Positions 26,432-34,289 of a stretch of 64,000 nucleotides of DNA are shown one piece after another. Under the pieces are notes generated by a model, which was given only the letters and a program-made list of their open reading frames with translations, made no database searches and had not been told where the DNA came from. Every line of letters starts with the position of its first letter. Position 1 is the stretch's first letter. The position numbers and the translations under genes are program-made. Origin of the DNA: Desertimonas sp963733085 (GTDB lineage: Bacteria; Actinomycetota; Acidimicrobiia; Acidimicrobiales; Ilumatobacteraceae). The stretch is taken from contig CAVTBY010000005.1 of NCBI GenBank assembly GCA_963733085.1, forward strand, positions 186,001 to 250,000. The letters run 5' to 3'.

Positions 26432-27115
26432 ATGGATGCAATCACACTGCTTCGCGCAGATCACAAGACCGTCGAGCAGCTCTTCAAACGTTTCGAGAAG
26501 GCTGGCGATCGGGCGCACGTCGAGAAGCGCCGGATCGTCGATCGAGTCATCGAGGAGCTCTCTGTCCACGCGGCCATCGAGGAGCAGGTGTTCTATCCCG
26601 TCGCCCGGGCGACGGTGCCGAACACCGAGGACATCGCGCTGGAGAGCCTCGAGGAGCATCACATCGTCAAGTGGGTGCTCGCCGAGCTCGAGAACCTCGA
26701 CCCGAGCGACGAGCGCTTCGATCCCAAGGTCACGGTTCTCATCGAGAGTGTTCGCCACCACGTCAAGGAGGAAGAGGGCGAGTTCTTCCCGAAGGTGCGC
26801 AAAGAGCTGAGCCGCCGCGACCTCTCTGATCTCGGCGACGCCTTGGCCGAAGCGAAGAAGTCGGCCCCGACGCATCCGCACCCGCGCGCGCCTGATACCC
26901 CGCCCGCCAACGCGGTGGTCGGAGCGATCGCCGGTGCCGTCGACCGCGTCACCGACAATGTCAGCGGTATCGCCCAGGGCGGCGTCACCGCAGTCCAGGA
27001 CCTGATCGCCCGCATCCTGGGAAGCGACAAGCCGAAGGTCTCACCGACCGGCTCGAGCACGGCGCGGAAACGGGCGAAGAGCGTTCGGCGCACTGCCGCG
27101 GCGGCGACCCGGTAA
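26432..27115 (+). CDS. Hemerythrin-domain protein with basic C-terminal tail
   Basis: The 227-residue protein begins ITLLRADHKTVEQLFKRFE; further ligands lie in SVHAAIEEQVFYP, EEHHIVKWVL and VRHHVKEEEGEFFP, giving a full hemerythrin set in the first 145 residues. The tail from about 155 is Ala/Pro-rich and ends STARKRAKSVRRTAAA, like histone-type basic tails that may bind DNA or polyphosphate. It starts at ATG 26432 and ends just before a 48-nt palindrome. Confidence 0.9.
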   Translation: MDAITLLRADHKTVEQLFKRFEKAGDRAHVEKRRIVDRVIEELSVHAAIEEQVFYPVARATVPNTEDIALESLEEHHIVKWVLAELENLDPSDERFDPKVTVLIESVRHHVKEEEGEFFPKVRKELSRRDLSDLGDALAEAKKSAPTHPHPRAPDTPPANAVVGAIAGAVDRVTDNVSGIAQGGVTAVQDLIARILGSDKPKVSPTGSSTARKRAKSVRRTAAAATR

Positions 27116-27128
27116 CCCCCAAAGACCG

Positions 27129-27176
27129 ACCGATGGGTGTTTTCATGACGATTCGGTCATGAAAACACCCATCGGT
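27129..27176. repeat. 48-nt palindromic repeat, copy 3 (type B, perfect)
   Basis: It has the same outer stem as copy 2 (ACCGATGGGTGTTT), but the inner stem is TCATGAC with its complement GTCATGA around GATTCG. Both arms have changed together relative to type A. It lies between convergent hemerythrin and DUF4399 genes, 13 bases and 7 bases from their stops. Confidence 0.92.
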
Positions 27177-27183
27177 CCGCAGG

Positions 27184-27987
27184 TCATTCGCTGATGTCGG
27201 TGCCGCAGTTTTCAGCGACCCAGGCGGTGCCGGGCAGATCGTCAGCCTCCTCGAAGCGCTCGTCGAAGCGTGCGTAGACCGAATCGACGGTCGCGTTGGC
27301 CGTCGTCTCGTCCTCCGCGGTGCTGAACGCGCTGATGAGCTCGGCGGTGAACTCGAGGGATGTCTCGAGGTCGTCGCGCACGTCGGGGTCGACGTAGTCG
27401 AGCCCGTCGTCGAGTTGGGCGATGAGCCGGCCGATGTTCTCGTAGCCGACCTGAAGCACGGCGAACTCCTCGTCACTGGCGTCGGCGACTTCGAACAGCT
27501 CGTCCACTTCCTCGATGACGGCACACCACTCGTCGAGACTGTCGATCCCGACGTCGATCGTGACGCTGTCGGTGATGTCGAGAGCGAGGTGTACTCCGTT
27601 GCCGACTTGCAGGCACAGCTCGTGAGTGCCCGGCTCGAGATAGATCATTCCTTCGGACTGGCCGGCGCCGAAGTGGACGTGATCGGCGTCGCGGACGATC
27701 GACTCGCCTTCAGCGACGCAGCCGGCGTCGGCGATGACGTGGAAGTGGCCGGCTCCCTCGTGCACTTCGCCGGCTTCCTCGATGGTGACGCCGTGGGCGG
27801 TCATCTCCAGCGCGACGCCGCCGGCCATGGAGGCTCCGTCGACCGGTTCCGCGAACGCAGCGGAGCCCTCGTGTTCGCCGCTGTCGTCAGGGATTGATGC
27901 GGTGGCGAAGGCCGTGGAGCCACCGCCGAGCAGCATGGCGATTCCTACCGCCGTACCGCCGATGGGCTTGAAACGCCATCTACTCAT
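27184..27987 (-). CDS. Secreted DUF4399 protein
   Basis: The 267-residue protein starts at ATG 27987 after AAGGAG and has a signal peptide (RFKPIGGTAVGIAMLLGGG to about residue 32). The next 100 residues fit DUF4399 (GVALEMTAHGVTIEEAG, EGAGHFHVIAD, DADHVHFGAGQSEG, LEPGTHELCLQVGNGVH). The C-terminal half is a helical domain with DEWCAVIEEVDELFE and ends VAENCGTDISE. DUF4399 is a small exported beta domain with conserved His residues; role unknown. Confidence 0.88.
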   Translation of the reverse strand: MSRWRFKPIGGTAVGIAMLLGGGSTAFATASIPDDSGEHEGSAAFAEPVDGASMAGGVALEMTAHGVTIEEAGEVHEGAGHFHVIADAGCVAEGESIVRDADHVHFGAGQSEGMIYLEPGTHELCLQVGNGVHLALDITDSVTIDVGIDSLDEWCAVIEEVDELFEVADASDEEFAVLQVGYENIGRLIAQLDDGLDYVDPDVRDDLETSLEFTAELISAFSTAEDETTANATVDSVYARFDERFEEADDLPGTAWVAENCGTDISE

Positions 27988-28056
27988 GTCATTCTCCTTG
28001 CGGTTCAAGCCGGTCTGATGCCGGCTCGTACTCGGACGGACGAGCGAGCCGGGCAC

Positions 28057-28097
28057 GCGGGTGACGCGGACATAATTTCGTGCCACGTGTCACCCGC
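28057..28097. promoter_or_regulatory. Inverted repeat in the divergent promoter region
   Basis: GCGGGTGACGCG pairs with CGTGTCACCCGC with one mismatch around an AT-rich centre (ATAATTT). It lies between the DUF4399 gene and the ABC operon and is well placed as an operator for the latter. Starting the ABC gene at 28125 keeps the site outside the coding region. Confidence 0.5.
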
Positions 28098-28124
28098 GCC
28101 GGCCAGCCGACCGTCTGTCAGTGC

Positions 28125-29063
28125 ATGACACCCGTGATCGAGGTCGAAGGACTGAGCAAGGAGTACCGGCGGTGGAGGAAGGCACCCCGTGTCGCCGTGG
28201 ACGGGCTCGATCTGTCGGTGCCCGAGGGTGGTGTGTTCGGCTTTCTCGGACCCAACGGCTCGGGCAAGACGACGACGATTCGCTGTCTGCTCGGCCTCGT
28301 CGCGGCGAGCGCCGGTCGCACCGCCGTGTTCGGGCAAGTCACCCCGCAAGCGCTTCCGGCAGTCATGCCGCGGATCGGGGCGATCGTCGAGACCCCGGCG
28401 ATGTTCCCGACAATGACGGCCCGCGAGAACCTCACTCTGCTCGGTGCAATCGACCGTGTCGGGCAACGACGCGTCGACGCCTGCCTCAGCACGGTCGGCT
28501 TGGCCGACCGGGCCGATGAGAAGGTCGCCAAGCTCTCACTTGGGATGCGACAACGACTCGGGCTTGGCGCGGCCCTGCTGAAGGATCCGGAGTTGCTCGT
28601 GCTCGACGAACCCGCCAACGGGCTCGATCCAGCCGGCATCCGCGAGATCCGCGAGCTGCTGCGTGCCCTCGGCGCCGAAGGTCGTACCGTTTTCGTGTCG
28701 AGTCACTTGCTCAGCGAGATCGAGCAGACGTGCGACCGGGTCGCCATCATCGACCGGGGGCGACTCGTGCTCAGCGGTCGTGTCGACGAGGTCCTCGCCG
28801 CGGCTGCAAGTCCTGCGCTGCTCGTCGGCCTCCGCGAGATGAGCGCTGCCACGGAGGTTCTCCGTCGCGCCGGGCTCCACGTGGAGGCAGCCGGCGACCT
28901 GCTGCGGGTGGCCCTACCCGCGACCGAGTCAGCTCACGTGACGAGGTTGCTCGCCGACGCCGGAATGTACGTGAGCGAGCTGCGGCCGGACGCGGTGTCA
29001 CTCGAGGACCTGTTCCTCACGATCACTGGGCGCAGCGCTGATGAGGAGGTTCTCGTCGCATGA
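28125..29063 (+). CDS. ABC-2 type transporter ATP-binding protein
   Basis: The 312-residue protein has Walker A GPNGSGKTTT, a signature region KLSLGMRQRLGLG, Walker B LLVLDEPANGLDP and the switch His in VSSHLL. The C-terminal domain is typical of ABC-2 ATPases (DrrA/CcmA-like). Start ATG 28125 follows a divergent operator; an earlier start would include that operator. It overlaps the permease start (ATGA) and opens a five-gene unit. Confidence 0.92.
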   Translation: MTPVIEVEGLSKEYRRWRKAPRVAVDGLDLSVPEGGVFGFLGPNGSGKTTTIRCLLGLVAASAGRTAVFGQVTPQALPAVMPRIGAIVETPAMFPTMTARENLTLLGAIDRVGQRRVDACLSTVGLADRADEKVAKLSLGMRQRLGLGAALLKDPELLVLDEPANGLDPAGIREIRELLRALGAEGRTVFVSSHLLSEIEQTCDRVAIIDRGRLVLSGRVDEVLAAAASPALLVGLREMSAATEVLRRAGLHVEAAGDLLRVALPATESAHVTRLLADAGMYVSELRPDAVSLEDLFLTITGRSADEEVLVA

Positions 29064-29878
29064 GACCGAGCATCGTCCACCTGACCACCGTCGAGATGCG
29101 CCGAGCACTGCACCGGCGGCTGGTGCGCTGGATGACTCTGCTTGCGGTGGCCCTCGCGGCCCTCGCCGGCGTCATCATCTTCGTCACCAGCCGTGACCAA
29201 TTGGCACTGACCCGCGACCGCGTGCATCCCGCCCACATGGCCTCGTGGTGGGCGGGCGGGGGACAGGACAGCCTGCTGCTCACGGCGTCGATATTCCTCG
29301 TCGTGGGAGCGGCGATCTGCGGGGCGTCCGTGGCAGGCGCCGAGTGGAAGGCCGGCACGATCACGTCGGTGTTGACATGGGAGCCCTCGCGACTACGCCT
29401 ACACGCGGCTCGCACCGTCTCGGCGGCGATCCTCGCCTTCGCGATCGGACTCGGTTTGCAGGTCGTGTTCTTGCTCGCCGCGGTCCCTGCCGTCCTCCTC
29501 AACGGCGACACGGAAGGAACCACTGGGGCATGGTGGGTCGGACTGCTGCTGACGATGAGCCGATTGGCGTTGGTCACGTCGCTCGTCGCTGTGCTGGCGG
29601 TGAGCACCGCCAGCATCGGGCGAAACACGAGCGCCGGCCTCGTCGCGATCGCGGCGTGGGTGCTCGTTGTCGAGCGCACAATCACCGGCATCCGTCCACA
29701 GTTCGGGCGGTTCATGATCGGAGAGAACGTCGCCACGGTCATCCCGTGGTCGCCGCTCACAGATGTCGGGTTCGAACGGCCGCCGCTCGTCTCCTTGGCC
29801 ACACTGCTGGCATATCTCGCGACGCTGGTTGTGTTCGCGACGGCCTTATTCATGCGCCGGGATGTCGCCACCGTGTGA
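29060..29878 (+). CDS. ABC-2 type transporter permease
   Basis: The 272-residue protein has six predicted membrane helices, the first at about 25-43 (LLAVALAALAGVIIFV) after a basic N-terminus, with a large first loop (GAEWKAGTITSVLTWEPSR) typical of ABC-2 permeases. It is coupled to the ATPase gene by ATGA. A sigma-factor gene follows two bases after the stop. Substrate unknown. Confidence 0.9.
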   Translation: MRPSIVHLTTVEMRRALHRRLVRWMTLLAVALAALAGVIIFVTSRDQLALTRDRVHPAHMASWWAGGGQDSLLLTASIFLVVGAAICGASVAGAEWKAGTITSVLTWEPSRLRLHAARTVSAAILAFAIGLGLQVVFLLAAVPAVLLNGDTEGTTGAWWVGLLLTMSRLALVTSLVAVLAVSTASIGRNTSAGLVAIAAWVLVVERTITGIRPQFGRFMIGENVATVIPWSPLTDVGFERPPLVSLATLLAYLATLVVFATALFMRRDVATV

Positions 29879-29880
29879 CC

Positions 29881-30537
29881 ATGACCTGCGTGAGCACTCA
29901 CGCCGTCGGGTCGGTAGGCGTCAGGCTTCGGGACGCGCTACGCGCCTGGTGTGCGGTCGAAGTGCCGACACCGGTGTTCGCCACGTCGTCTGGCGAGATC
30001 ATTGCCGATGACTTCGTCACGGCAGCGCGACCGCTCGATGTCGACGCCTTCGTCGCCGACATGTTCCGCGCCGAAGGGGTTTCGTTGGTGCGTCTCGCCC
30101 GGCTGTTCGTCGATGATCGCAATGCCGCCGAGGATCTTGTTCAGGAGGCCTTCATCCGCCTTGCCCGCAGCGCTCGACGCATCGAAGATCCGGCCCGCGC
30201 TCCTGCCTATCTCCGCTCAATCGTGCTCAATCTCGCCCGTGACCACAACCGCCGCGGGCTCGTTTCGCTACGCCACCGTTCGCCGATCGTAGATGTCGCC
30301 GCTGGCGTCGACGACGAGCTCGCCGTCCGCGAGGACCAACGCCAAGTGCTCGACGCGTTGCGTGACCTGCCGGCCCGGCAGCGAGCCTGTCTCGTGCTGC
30401 GCTACTACGACGAACTCGGCATCGACGACATCGCGGCGACGCTCGGCGTGTCCCGCAACTCGGTGAAGACCCATCTGCAGCGCGGTCTCGCCGCGCTCGA
30501 AGCTCGCTTGGCTGCAGACCCCGAGGACGACTGGTGA
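29881..30537 (+). CDS. ECF-type RNA polymerase sigma factor
   Basis: The 218-residue protein has sigma region 2 at about 62-125 (LARLFVDDRNAAEDLVQEAF, then YLRSIVLNLARDHNRRG) and region 4 at about 155-205 (LRDLPARQRACLVLRYYDEL, then AATLGVSRNSVKTHLQRGL). It resembles the SigE family. It begins two bases after the permease stop, and its TGA overlaps the next GTG. Placing a sigma factor inside an exporter operon suggests self-activation. Confidence 0.92.
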   Translation: MTCVSTHAVGSVGVRLRDALRAWCAVEVPTPVFATSSGEIIADDFVTAARPLDVDAFVADMFRAEGVSLVRLARLFVDDRNAAEDLVQEAFIRLARSARRIEDPARAPAYLRSIVLNLARDHNRRGLVSLRHRSPIVDVAAGVDDELAVREDQRQVLDALRDLPARQRACLVLRYYDELGIDDIAATLGVSRNSVKTHLQRGLAALEARLAADPEDDW

Positions 30538-31151
30538 GTGCCCTCGAGCAACGGCTGCGGGAGGCCCTTCACGACGGTGCGCTGACCGTGGACGAGAGTC
30601 CCGACTTGTTCGCCCGCGTCGAGCTCAGCGTCCACGACGACGAGCGGCTGCGCCGCCAGCACCGGGCCGTCGTCGCCGTGATCGCCTGCGCTGTCGGCGC
30701 CATCGCCGCAGTCACGTTCGGAGTCATCAAGACCGACCAAGGGAGGGTGCTGATGGACTGGTGGATACTCGAACTGATCACCCTGGCGGTGCTCGTGGTC
30801 ATCGCCTTCTGGCTCGGCCCGCTGATAAAGCGTTTCGGACGCAGCTACGCCGCTGATGTGTTCCGCGCCAACCCGCGGACCGGCAAGAGCTTCCTGATGC
30901 TCACCGATGTCGCCTACTACCTGATCTTCTTCGCCTACATCCTGTTCACCGTCAGCTTCGAGCCGAAGGGATCGTGGGACGACACCGTCAACGCTGCCCA
31001 GCTCCAGCACGAGACAGCTCGCATCGGTGGGATCCTGCTGATCATCGGGTTGCTGCACAGCGCCAACTTGGTGGCCCTGCCCGTGATGGGCCGACTACTC
31101 ACGCTCAACCGTCGCCTCGACGAGTCGTCACCGCCGCCCGACCACGGCTGA
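30534..31151 (+). CDS. Four-helix membrane protein, probable anti-sigma factor
   Basis: The 205-residue protein starts at GTG 30534 overlapping the sigma-factor stop (GTGA). A short cytoplasmic head (LEQRLREALHDGALTVDESP, then DDERLRRQHRA) precedes a first helix near 45-63, then three more helices with VLMDWWILELITLAVLVVIA, DVAYYLIFFAYILFTV and GILLIIGLLHSANLVAL. The head and first helix are like those of ECF-coupled anti-sigma proteins; the extra helices are not. Direct coupling to the sigma gene makes the anti-sigma role likely. Confidence 0.75.
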   Translation: MSALEQRLREALHDGALTVDESPDLFARVELSVHDDERLRRQHRAVVAVIACAVGAIAAVTFGVIKTDQGRVLMDWWILELITLAVLVVIAFWLGPLIKRFGRSYAADVFRANPRTGKSFLMLTDVAYYLIFFAYILFTVSFEPKGSWDDTVNAAQLQHETARIGGILLIIGLLHSANLVALPVMGRLLTLNRRLDESSPPPDHG

Positions 31152-31159
31152 TCGCCGCG

Positions 31160-32005
31160 ATGCTCACCGTGTCCGCCGCACTTGCCGCACTTGCCGCGCT
31201 CGCTGCGTTCAACGGGCCTGCAGCAGGCGACAGCGACCGTGACGACGCCGTGGCGATCGAGCTGGTGGCGGTCAGCCCTGACGAACAAGTTGCTGGACTC
31301 TCCCCGATGCTCGACCGCCTTGACGACGGAGACGTCCTCGACGTTTCCGTGATCGACGGCGCCGAAAGCGCCGAGGGCACCGTACGGCAATGCGATCTCA
31401 CGTTCCGCGGCTTCCGAGCGTGCACGAACCACTACCCGGTGCGCTTCGACGACAGCGGCCGGACCCGCTTCCAGTACCAACTCGACGACCCCGGAGATTG
31501 CGGACCGGACGGATCATGTGCGCTTGTGGTCGACGACGGCGCCGGAACGAGACAGGCGTCCGCCGTGCTCATCTTTGGCGCTCCCGCCCCGCCGCCGCCG
31601 ACCATCGAGATTTCGCCAACCGAACTGGTCGAGGAGGGCGACCGGTTGCGCGTCGACGTCGCCGGGCTGCCACCGAACGCGGTCGTGCGTGTCGGCTACT
31701 GCGAGCCCGAGTGCAGCGCTGCGAAGCAGATCATCGCGGACGGCTCCGGCCGAGCCGGTGGCACCCTGGTTGCCGGTGCACCGTGCGACGAGTGCGGCGT
31801 CGCAGTGATCGCCGGTCCCCACGAGACGTTGACCCCCTTGTCGTTCGCCCCGCCACAAGTGCCGGGCTACGACGCTCGTCGACTTGCCATCGGCCTCGTC
31901 GTCGCCGCGGTTCTGTTGGTCGCGGCGTGGCGGATCGTCATCGCGGTCGACTGGCGACCGCCATCGGAAGCCGACACGCCCGACCTCGACATGGTCGAGC
32001 TCTGA
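31160..32005 (+). CDS. Membrane-anchored Ig-like (neocarzinostatin-type) protein
   Basis: The 281-residue protein has a signal segment at the start (LTVSAALAALAALAAF), two cysteine-containing beta domains, and a C-terminal helix RLAIGLVVAAVLLVAAWRI with a short acidic tail. The second domain (IEISPTELVEEGDRLRVDVA, VVRVGYCEPECSAAKQI, CDECGVAVIAG) resembles neocarzinostatin-fold domains common in Actinobacteria. It ends the exporter/sigma operon and may be the cell-surface effector or sensor controlled by it. A 48-nt palindrome follows. Confidence 0.78.
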   Translation: MLTVSAALAALAALAAFNGPAAGDSDRDDAVAIELVAVSPDEQVAGLSPMLDRLDDGDVLDVSVIDGAESAEGTVRQCDLTFRGFRACTNHYPVRFDDSGRTRFQYQLDDPGDCGPDGSCALVVDDGAGTRQASAVLIFGAPAPPPPTIEISPTELVEEGDRLRVDVAGLPPNAVVRVGYCEPECSAAKQIIADGSGRAGGTLVAGAPCDECGVAVIAGPHETLTPLSFAPPQVPGYDARRLAIGLVVAAVLLVAAWRIVIAVDWRPPSEADTPDLDMVEL

Positions 32006-32018
32006 CGTGGCGACACCG

Positions 32019-32066
32019 ACCGATGGGTGTTTAGGGGACGACTCGGTCCCCTAAACACCCATCGGT
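32019..32066. repeat. 48-nt palindromic repeat, copy 4 (type A, perfect)
   Basis: It is identical in both stems to copy 2, with the loop GACTCG. It lies between the convergent Ig-like and SRPBCC genes, 13 bases after one stop and 22 bases before the other. Confidence 0.92.
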
Positions 32067-32088
32067 TGTGCTCCTCGCCTCGCTGGAT

Positions 32089-32532
32089 TCAGCGCCAGTC
32101 GCTGACCTCGACGTCGTCGGGGTACGGCCTGCCGCGCCCCGTGTCGACGAGCTCCTTGAGACTCATGAGGTACGTCGCCCATCTCGTGCTGCAGTGATTC
32201 ATGAACTCCACTGGCTCGCGCCAGCCCTCGTGCTTGAAGAGGATGATCGTGTACTCGTTGCGCTGATCGAGACGCCAGTCGATCTCGGTTCCGATCCATT
32301 CATCCGGGCCGTCGGTGACCCGCCACCGCACGTGTCCGGAGGGATCGAGCTCGAGGACTTCCATGTCGAAGCCTCCAGCGTCGCCGAACCGGAACGACAG
32401 CTTGCCGCCGACCTCGCCGTCGCCGGTGGTATCGGTCGTCCACCAGCTGGCGAGGCCCTCTGGAGTGACCAGCGTCTTGTACACGTCCGCGAGCGGCGCG
32501 ACGACGCCGACCCGGTGCAGGATGTCAACCAT
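32089..32532 (-). CDS. SRPBCC (AHSA1/START-like) protein
   Basis: The 147-residue protein starts at ATG 32532 after GGGAGA and matches the SRPBCC barrel (VDILHRVGVVAPLADVYKTL, EGLASWWTTDTTGD, WRVTDGPDEWIGTEIDWRL). It follows the ArsR stop by one base and is the last gene of the ArsR/SRPBCC operon. The family binds hydrophobic ligands; the partner is unknown. Confidence 0.88.
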   Translation of the reverse strand: MVDILHRVGVVAPLADVYKTLVTPEGLASWWTTDTTGDGEVGGKLSFRFGDAGGFDMEVLELDPSGHVRWRVTDGPDEWIGTEIDWRLDQRNEYTIILFKHEGWREPVEFMNHCSTRWATYLMSLKELVDTGRGRPYPDDVEVSDWR

Positions 32533-32533
32533 C

Positions 32534-32890
32534 TCATTCTCCCTTGTTGTTGGTGTTGGTGCGATTGCGTTCGATCGCCTCGGCGATCTGCTTGATCCGC
32601 CGCATTCGGGCGTCCCACGTGGCGCCGACCGCGGCCAACTCGGCGACAGCTCGGGCGAGCTGCTCCTCATCGACCACGTAGTGGCGCTCGCGACCGACCG
32701 GCGCGGCGTGAACCAGACCGACCCGGTCGAGCACGGCCAAGTGCTTCGATACTGCTTGGCGGGTGACAGGCAATCGCTCGCTCAGTGACGTGGCGGTACC
32801 TGTCCCCCCAGCAAGCAGCAGGTCGATCATCGTGCGCCGGATGGGATCGCCGATCGCCGACCACAGGTCGTCGTCGACAGTCGTCGTCAT
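32534..32890 (-). CDS. ArsR-family transcriptional regulator
   Basis: The 118-residue protein is a winged-helix regulator (LWSAIGDPIRRTMIDLLLAG, LPVTRQAVSKHLAVLDRVGL, GRERHYVVD). It lacks metal-binding cysteines and matches the SdpR-like class that sits between AHSA1/SRPBCC genes. It overlaps the upstream SRPBCC stop (ATGA). The probable operators are two copies of GCAACC-N3-GGTTGC upstream of the operon. Confidence 0.92.
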   Translation of the reverse strand: MTTTVDDDLWSAIGDPIRRTMIDLLLAGGTGTATSLSERLPVTRQAVSKHLAVLDRVGLVHAAPVGRERHYVVDEEQLARAVAELAAVGATWDARMRRIKQIAEAIERNRTNTNNKGE

Positions 32891-33345
32891 GACGTCGAGA
32901 CCAGCCGGGCGACGTAGGCACCGAGGGCCGGGATGTAGTGGTCCCATCCGCGCTCGTGGTCGTGGTAGTGCTCCTCGAGCACTGCGATCTCCCAGCCCAT
33001 CTCCCGGAACCCGCTCTCTTTCATGCGGACCCGGGTTCCCTCGCCGGTCGGGATCAGATCGAAGGTGACGAGCAATGACTGGCCGCGGCGGCCGGGTTCG
33101 GCATAGCACCACTGGAACGAGAATCGCTTCGGGGGGTCGACGTCGACGACGGAAAGGTCGACGGACGTCGTCTCGCCGGTGCCGGCGTCGCGCCAGACGA
33201 GTTCGCCGGTTGCGCCGGCGACCGGCTCGAACCGGGCGTCGTCGGGCCACCATTCCCGCATGTGCTCGGGGCGGCTGATCACCTCGAAGACCACCTCGGG
33301 CGAAGCGGCGATATGGATGTCCCGCTCGATCGATCCGTATTCCAT
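32887..33345 (-). CDS. SRPBCC (AHSA1-like) protein
   Basis: The 152-residue protein has the AHSA1/START signature (IERDIHIAASPEVVFEVISR, HMREWWPDDARFEPV, PKRFSFQWCYAEPG, EEHYHDHERGWDHY). ATG 33345 is the start; TTG 33363 is an alternative with worse spacing. It leads the operon and is followed by the ArsR gene with ATGA overlap. Confidence 0.9.
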   Translation of the reverse strand: MEYGSIERDIHIAASPEVVFEVISRPEHMREWWPDDARFEPVAGATGELVWRDAGTGETTSVDLSVVDVDPPKRFSFQWCYAEPGRRGQSLLVTFDLIPTGEGTRVRMKESGFREMGWEIAVLEEHYHDHERGWDHYIPALGAYVARLVSTS

Positions 33346-33358
33346 GCTCGGCACCTTT

Positions 33359-33416
33359 CGCAACCTTTGGTTGCGTCAAAGTACCGTCGTCCGAGCGACA
33401 TGCAACCTGAGGTTGC
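33359..33416 (-). promoter_or_regulatory. Promoter with two ArsR-type operators
   Basis: CGCAACC-TTT-GGTTGCG (33359-33375) and GCAACC-TGA-GGTTGC (33402-33416) are centred 42 bases apart, about four helical turns. Between them, read on the minus strand, is a -35-like TTGCAT (33405-33400) and a -10-like TACTTT (33383-33378) with 16 bases between. The arrangement fits cooperative autorepression. Confidence 0.75.
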
Positions 33417-33428
33417 GTATGACCTCGG

Positions 33429-34289
33429 TCACCATGCCGCACCGATGGGTGCCAGGGGGACCGATCCGTCCCCTACATACCCACCGGTTGGCCCGGGTCG
33501 GGTCGTAAGCCCCTCCCAGACACTTCGGTCTGCGTTTTGGCTCCAGAATCGATGGCGAACCGTTGCGGCGTCGACGAATGTCTCTTCCGCGACCGATGCA
33601 GTGAACGTCTCCGGATCGAGCGACAGAGCGGGACCCGTCTGCGAGGCCATCGTTGCCAGGGCGGCCACCTTGCGATCGAGGTCGGGACCGTCGAGTGCGA
33701 GGTGAACGGCGAGTTCCTCCGGTCGAGCGCCGGCCGGCCGTTCGTCGCTCATGTAGCTGCCCCACCGTTCGTAGAACGAACCGAAGCGCGCAAGGTGCTC
33801 GATGGTTGAGGTTGCGTAGAGAAGGCGCCCGGGCCCGCCGCGATCCAACCACGCCGCGGTCACGCACCGGTTCACGGTGATGTGGTCAGGATGGAACGTG
33901 ATCCCGTCGGCGCCGAAGGTGAGGATCGTGTCTGGTCGAATCTCGTCAATGAGGTTTCCCACCAACTGCCGACCACGACGTTCGTGTCGAGCGAGCGCTC
34001 CATCGGGAAGGCCGAGGATCCGGTGATCGTCGACGCCGAGCACGGCCATCGCCGCCGCCGCTTCCAAACGACGCAGCCGCCCGAGGCGGTCGGGTGGCCA
34101 CATGTCGGGTTCGGCAGTCCCGCGCTCGCCTGCGGTCATCGACACGCACACGACACGCTGGTCGTTGTCCCGGGCCGCAGCGATGCTGCCCCCAGCGAGA
34201 TACGTCTCGTCATCGGGATGTGCCCAGACTGTCAGGATCGTTCCCAGCTCATCGATCGTGTGGTCAGCGGAGATTGTGCGCGCGTTGAT
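33429..34289 (-). CDS. PIG-L/LmbE-family deacetylase with uncertain start
   Basis: The protein shows the PIG-L zinc motif HPDDE in ILTVWAHPDDETYLAGG, then VVCVSMTAGERGTAEPDMW, LGLPDGALARHERRG, TFGADGITFHPDHITVNRCV and a C-terminal half typical of mycothiol-type deacetylases. No ATG or GTG lies upstream of HPDDE in frame. A GGAGGT site (34301-34296) is six bases before an ATC codon at 34289, which may be a rare start or a miscalled base. The C-terminus is extended through a 48-nt palindrome (33488-33441), adding residues unlike the family. Confidence 0.8.
   Translation of the reverse strand: MNARTISADHTIDELGTILTVWAHPDDETYLAGGSIAAARDNDQRVVCVSMTAGERGTAEPDMWPPDRLGRLRRLEAAAAMAVLGVDDHRILGLPDGALARHERRGRQLVGNLIDEIRPDTILTFGADGITFHPDHITVNRCVTAAWLDRGGPGRLLYATSTIEHLARFGSFYERWGSYMSDERPAGARPEELAVHLALDGPDLDRKVAALATMASQTGPALSLDPETFTASVAEETFVDAATVRHRFWSQNADRSVWEGLTTRPGPTGGYVGDGSVPLAPIGAAW
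33441..33488. repeat. 48-nt palindromic repeat, copy 5 (degenerate, read through by a gene)
   Basis: The element keeps ACCGATGGGTG and the GGGGGAC/GTCCCC inner stem around CGATCC, but the right outer arm is mutated (CATACCCACCGGT). The PIG-L frame runs through it and stops ten bases beyond. It may have replaced the original gene end. Confidence 0.75.

Noticed and set aside
29245..29880. N-terminal extension of the ECF sigma factor
   Set aside because: It lies in another frame of the ABC permease gene and is not sigma-like; ATG 29881 gives the normal length.
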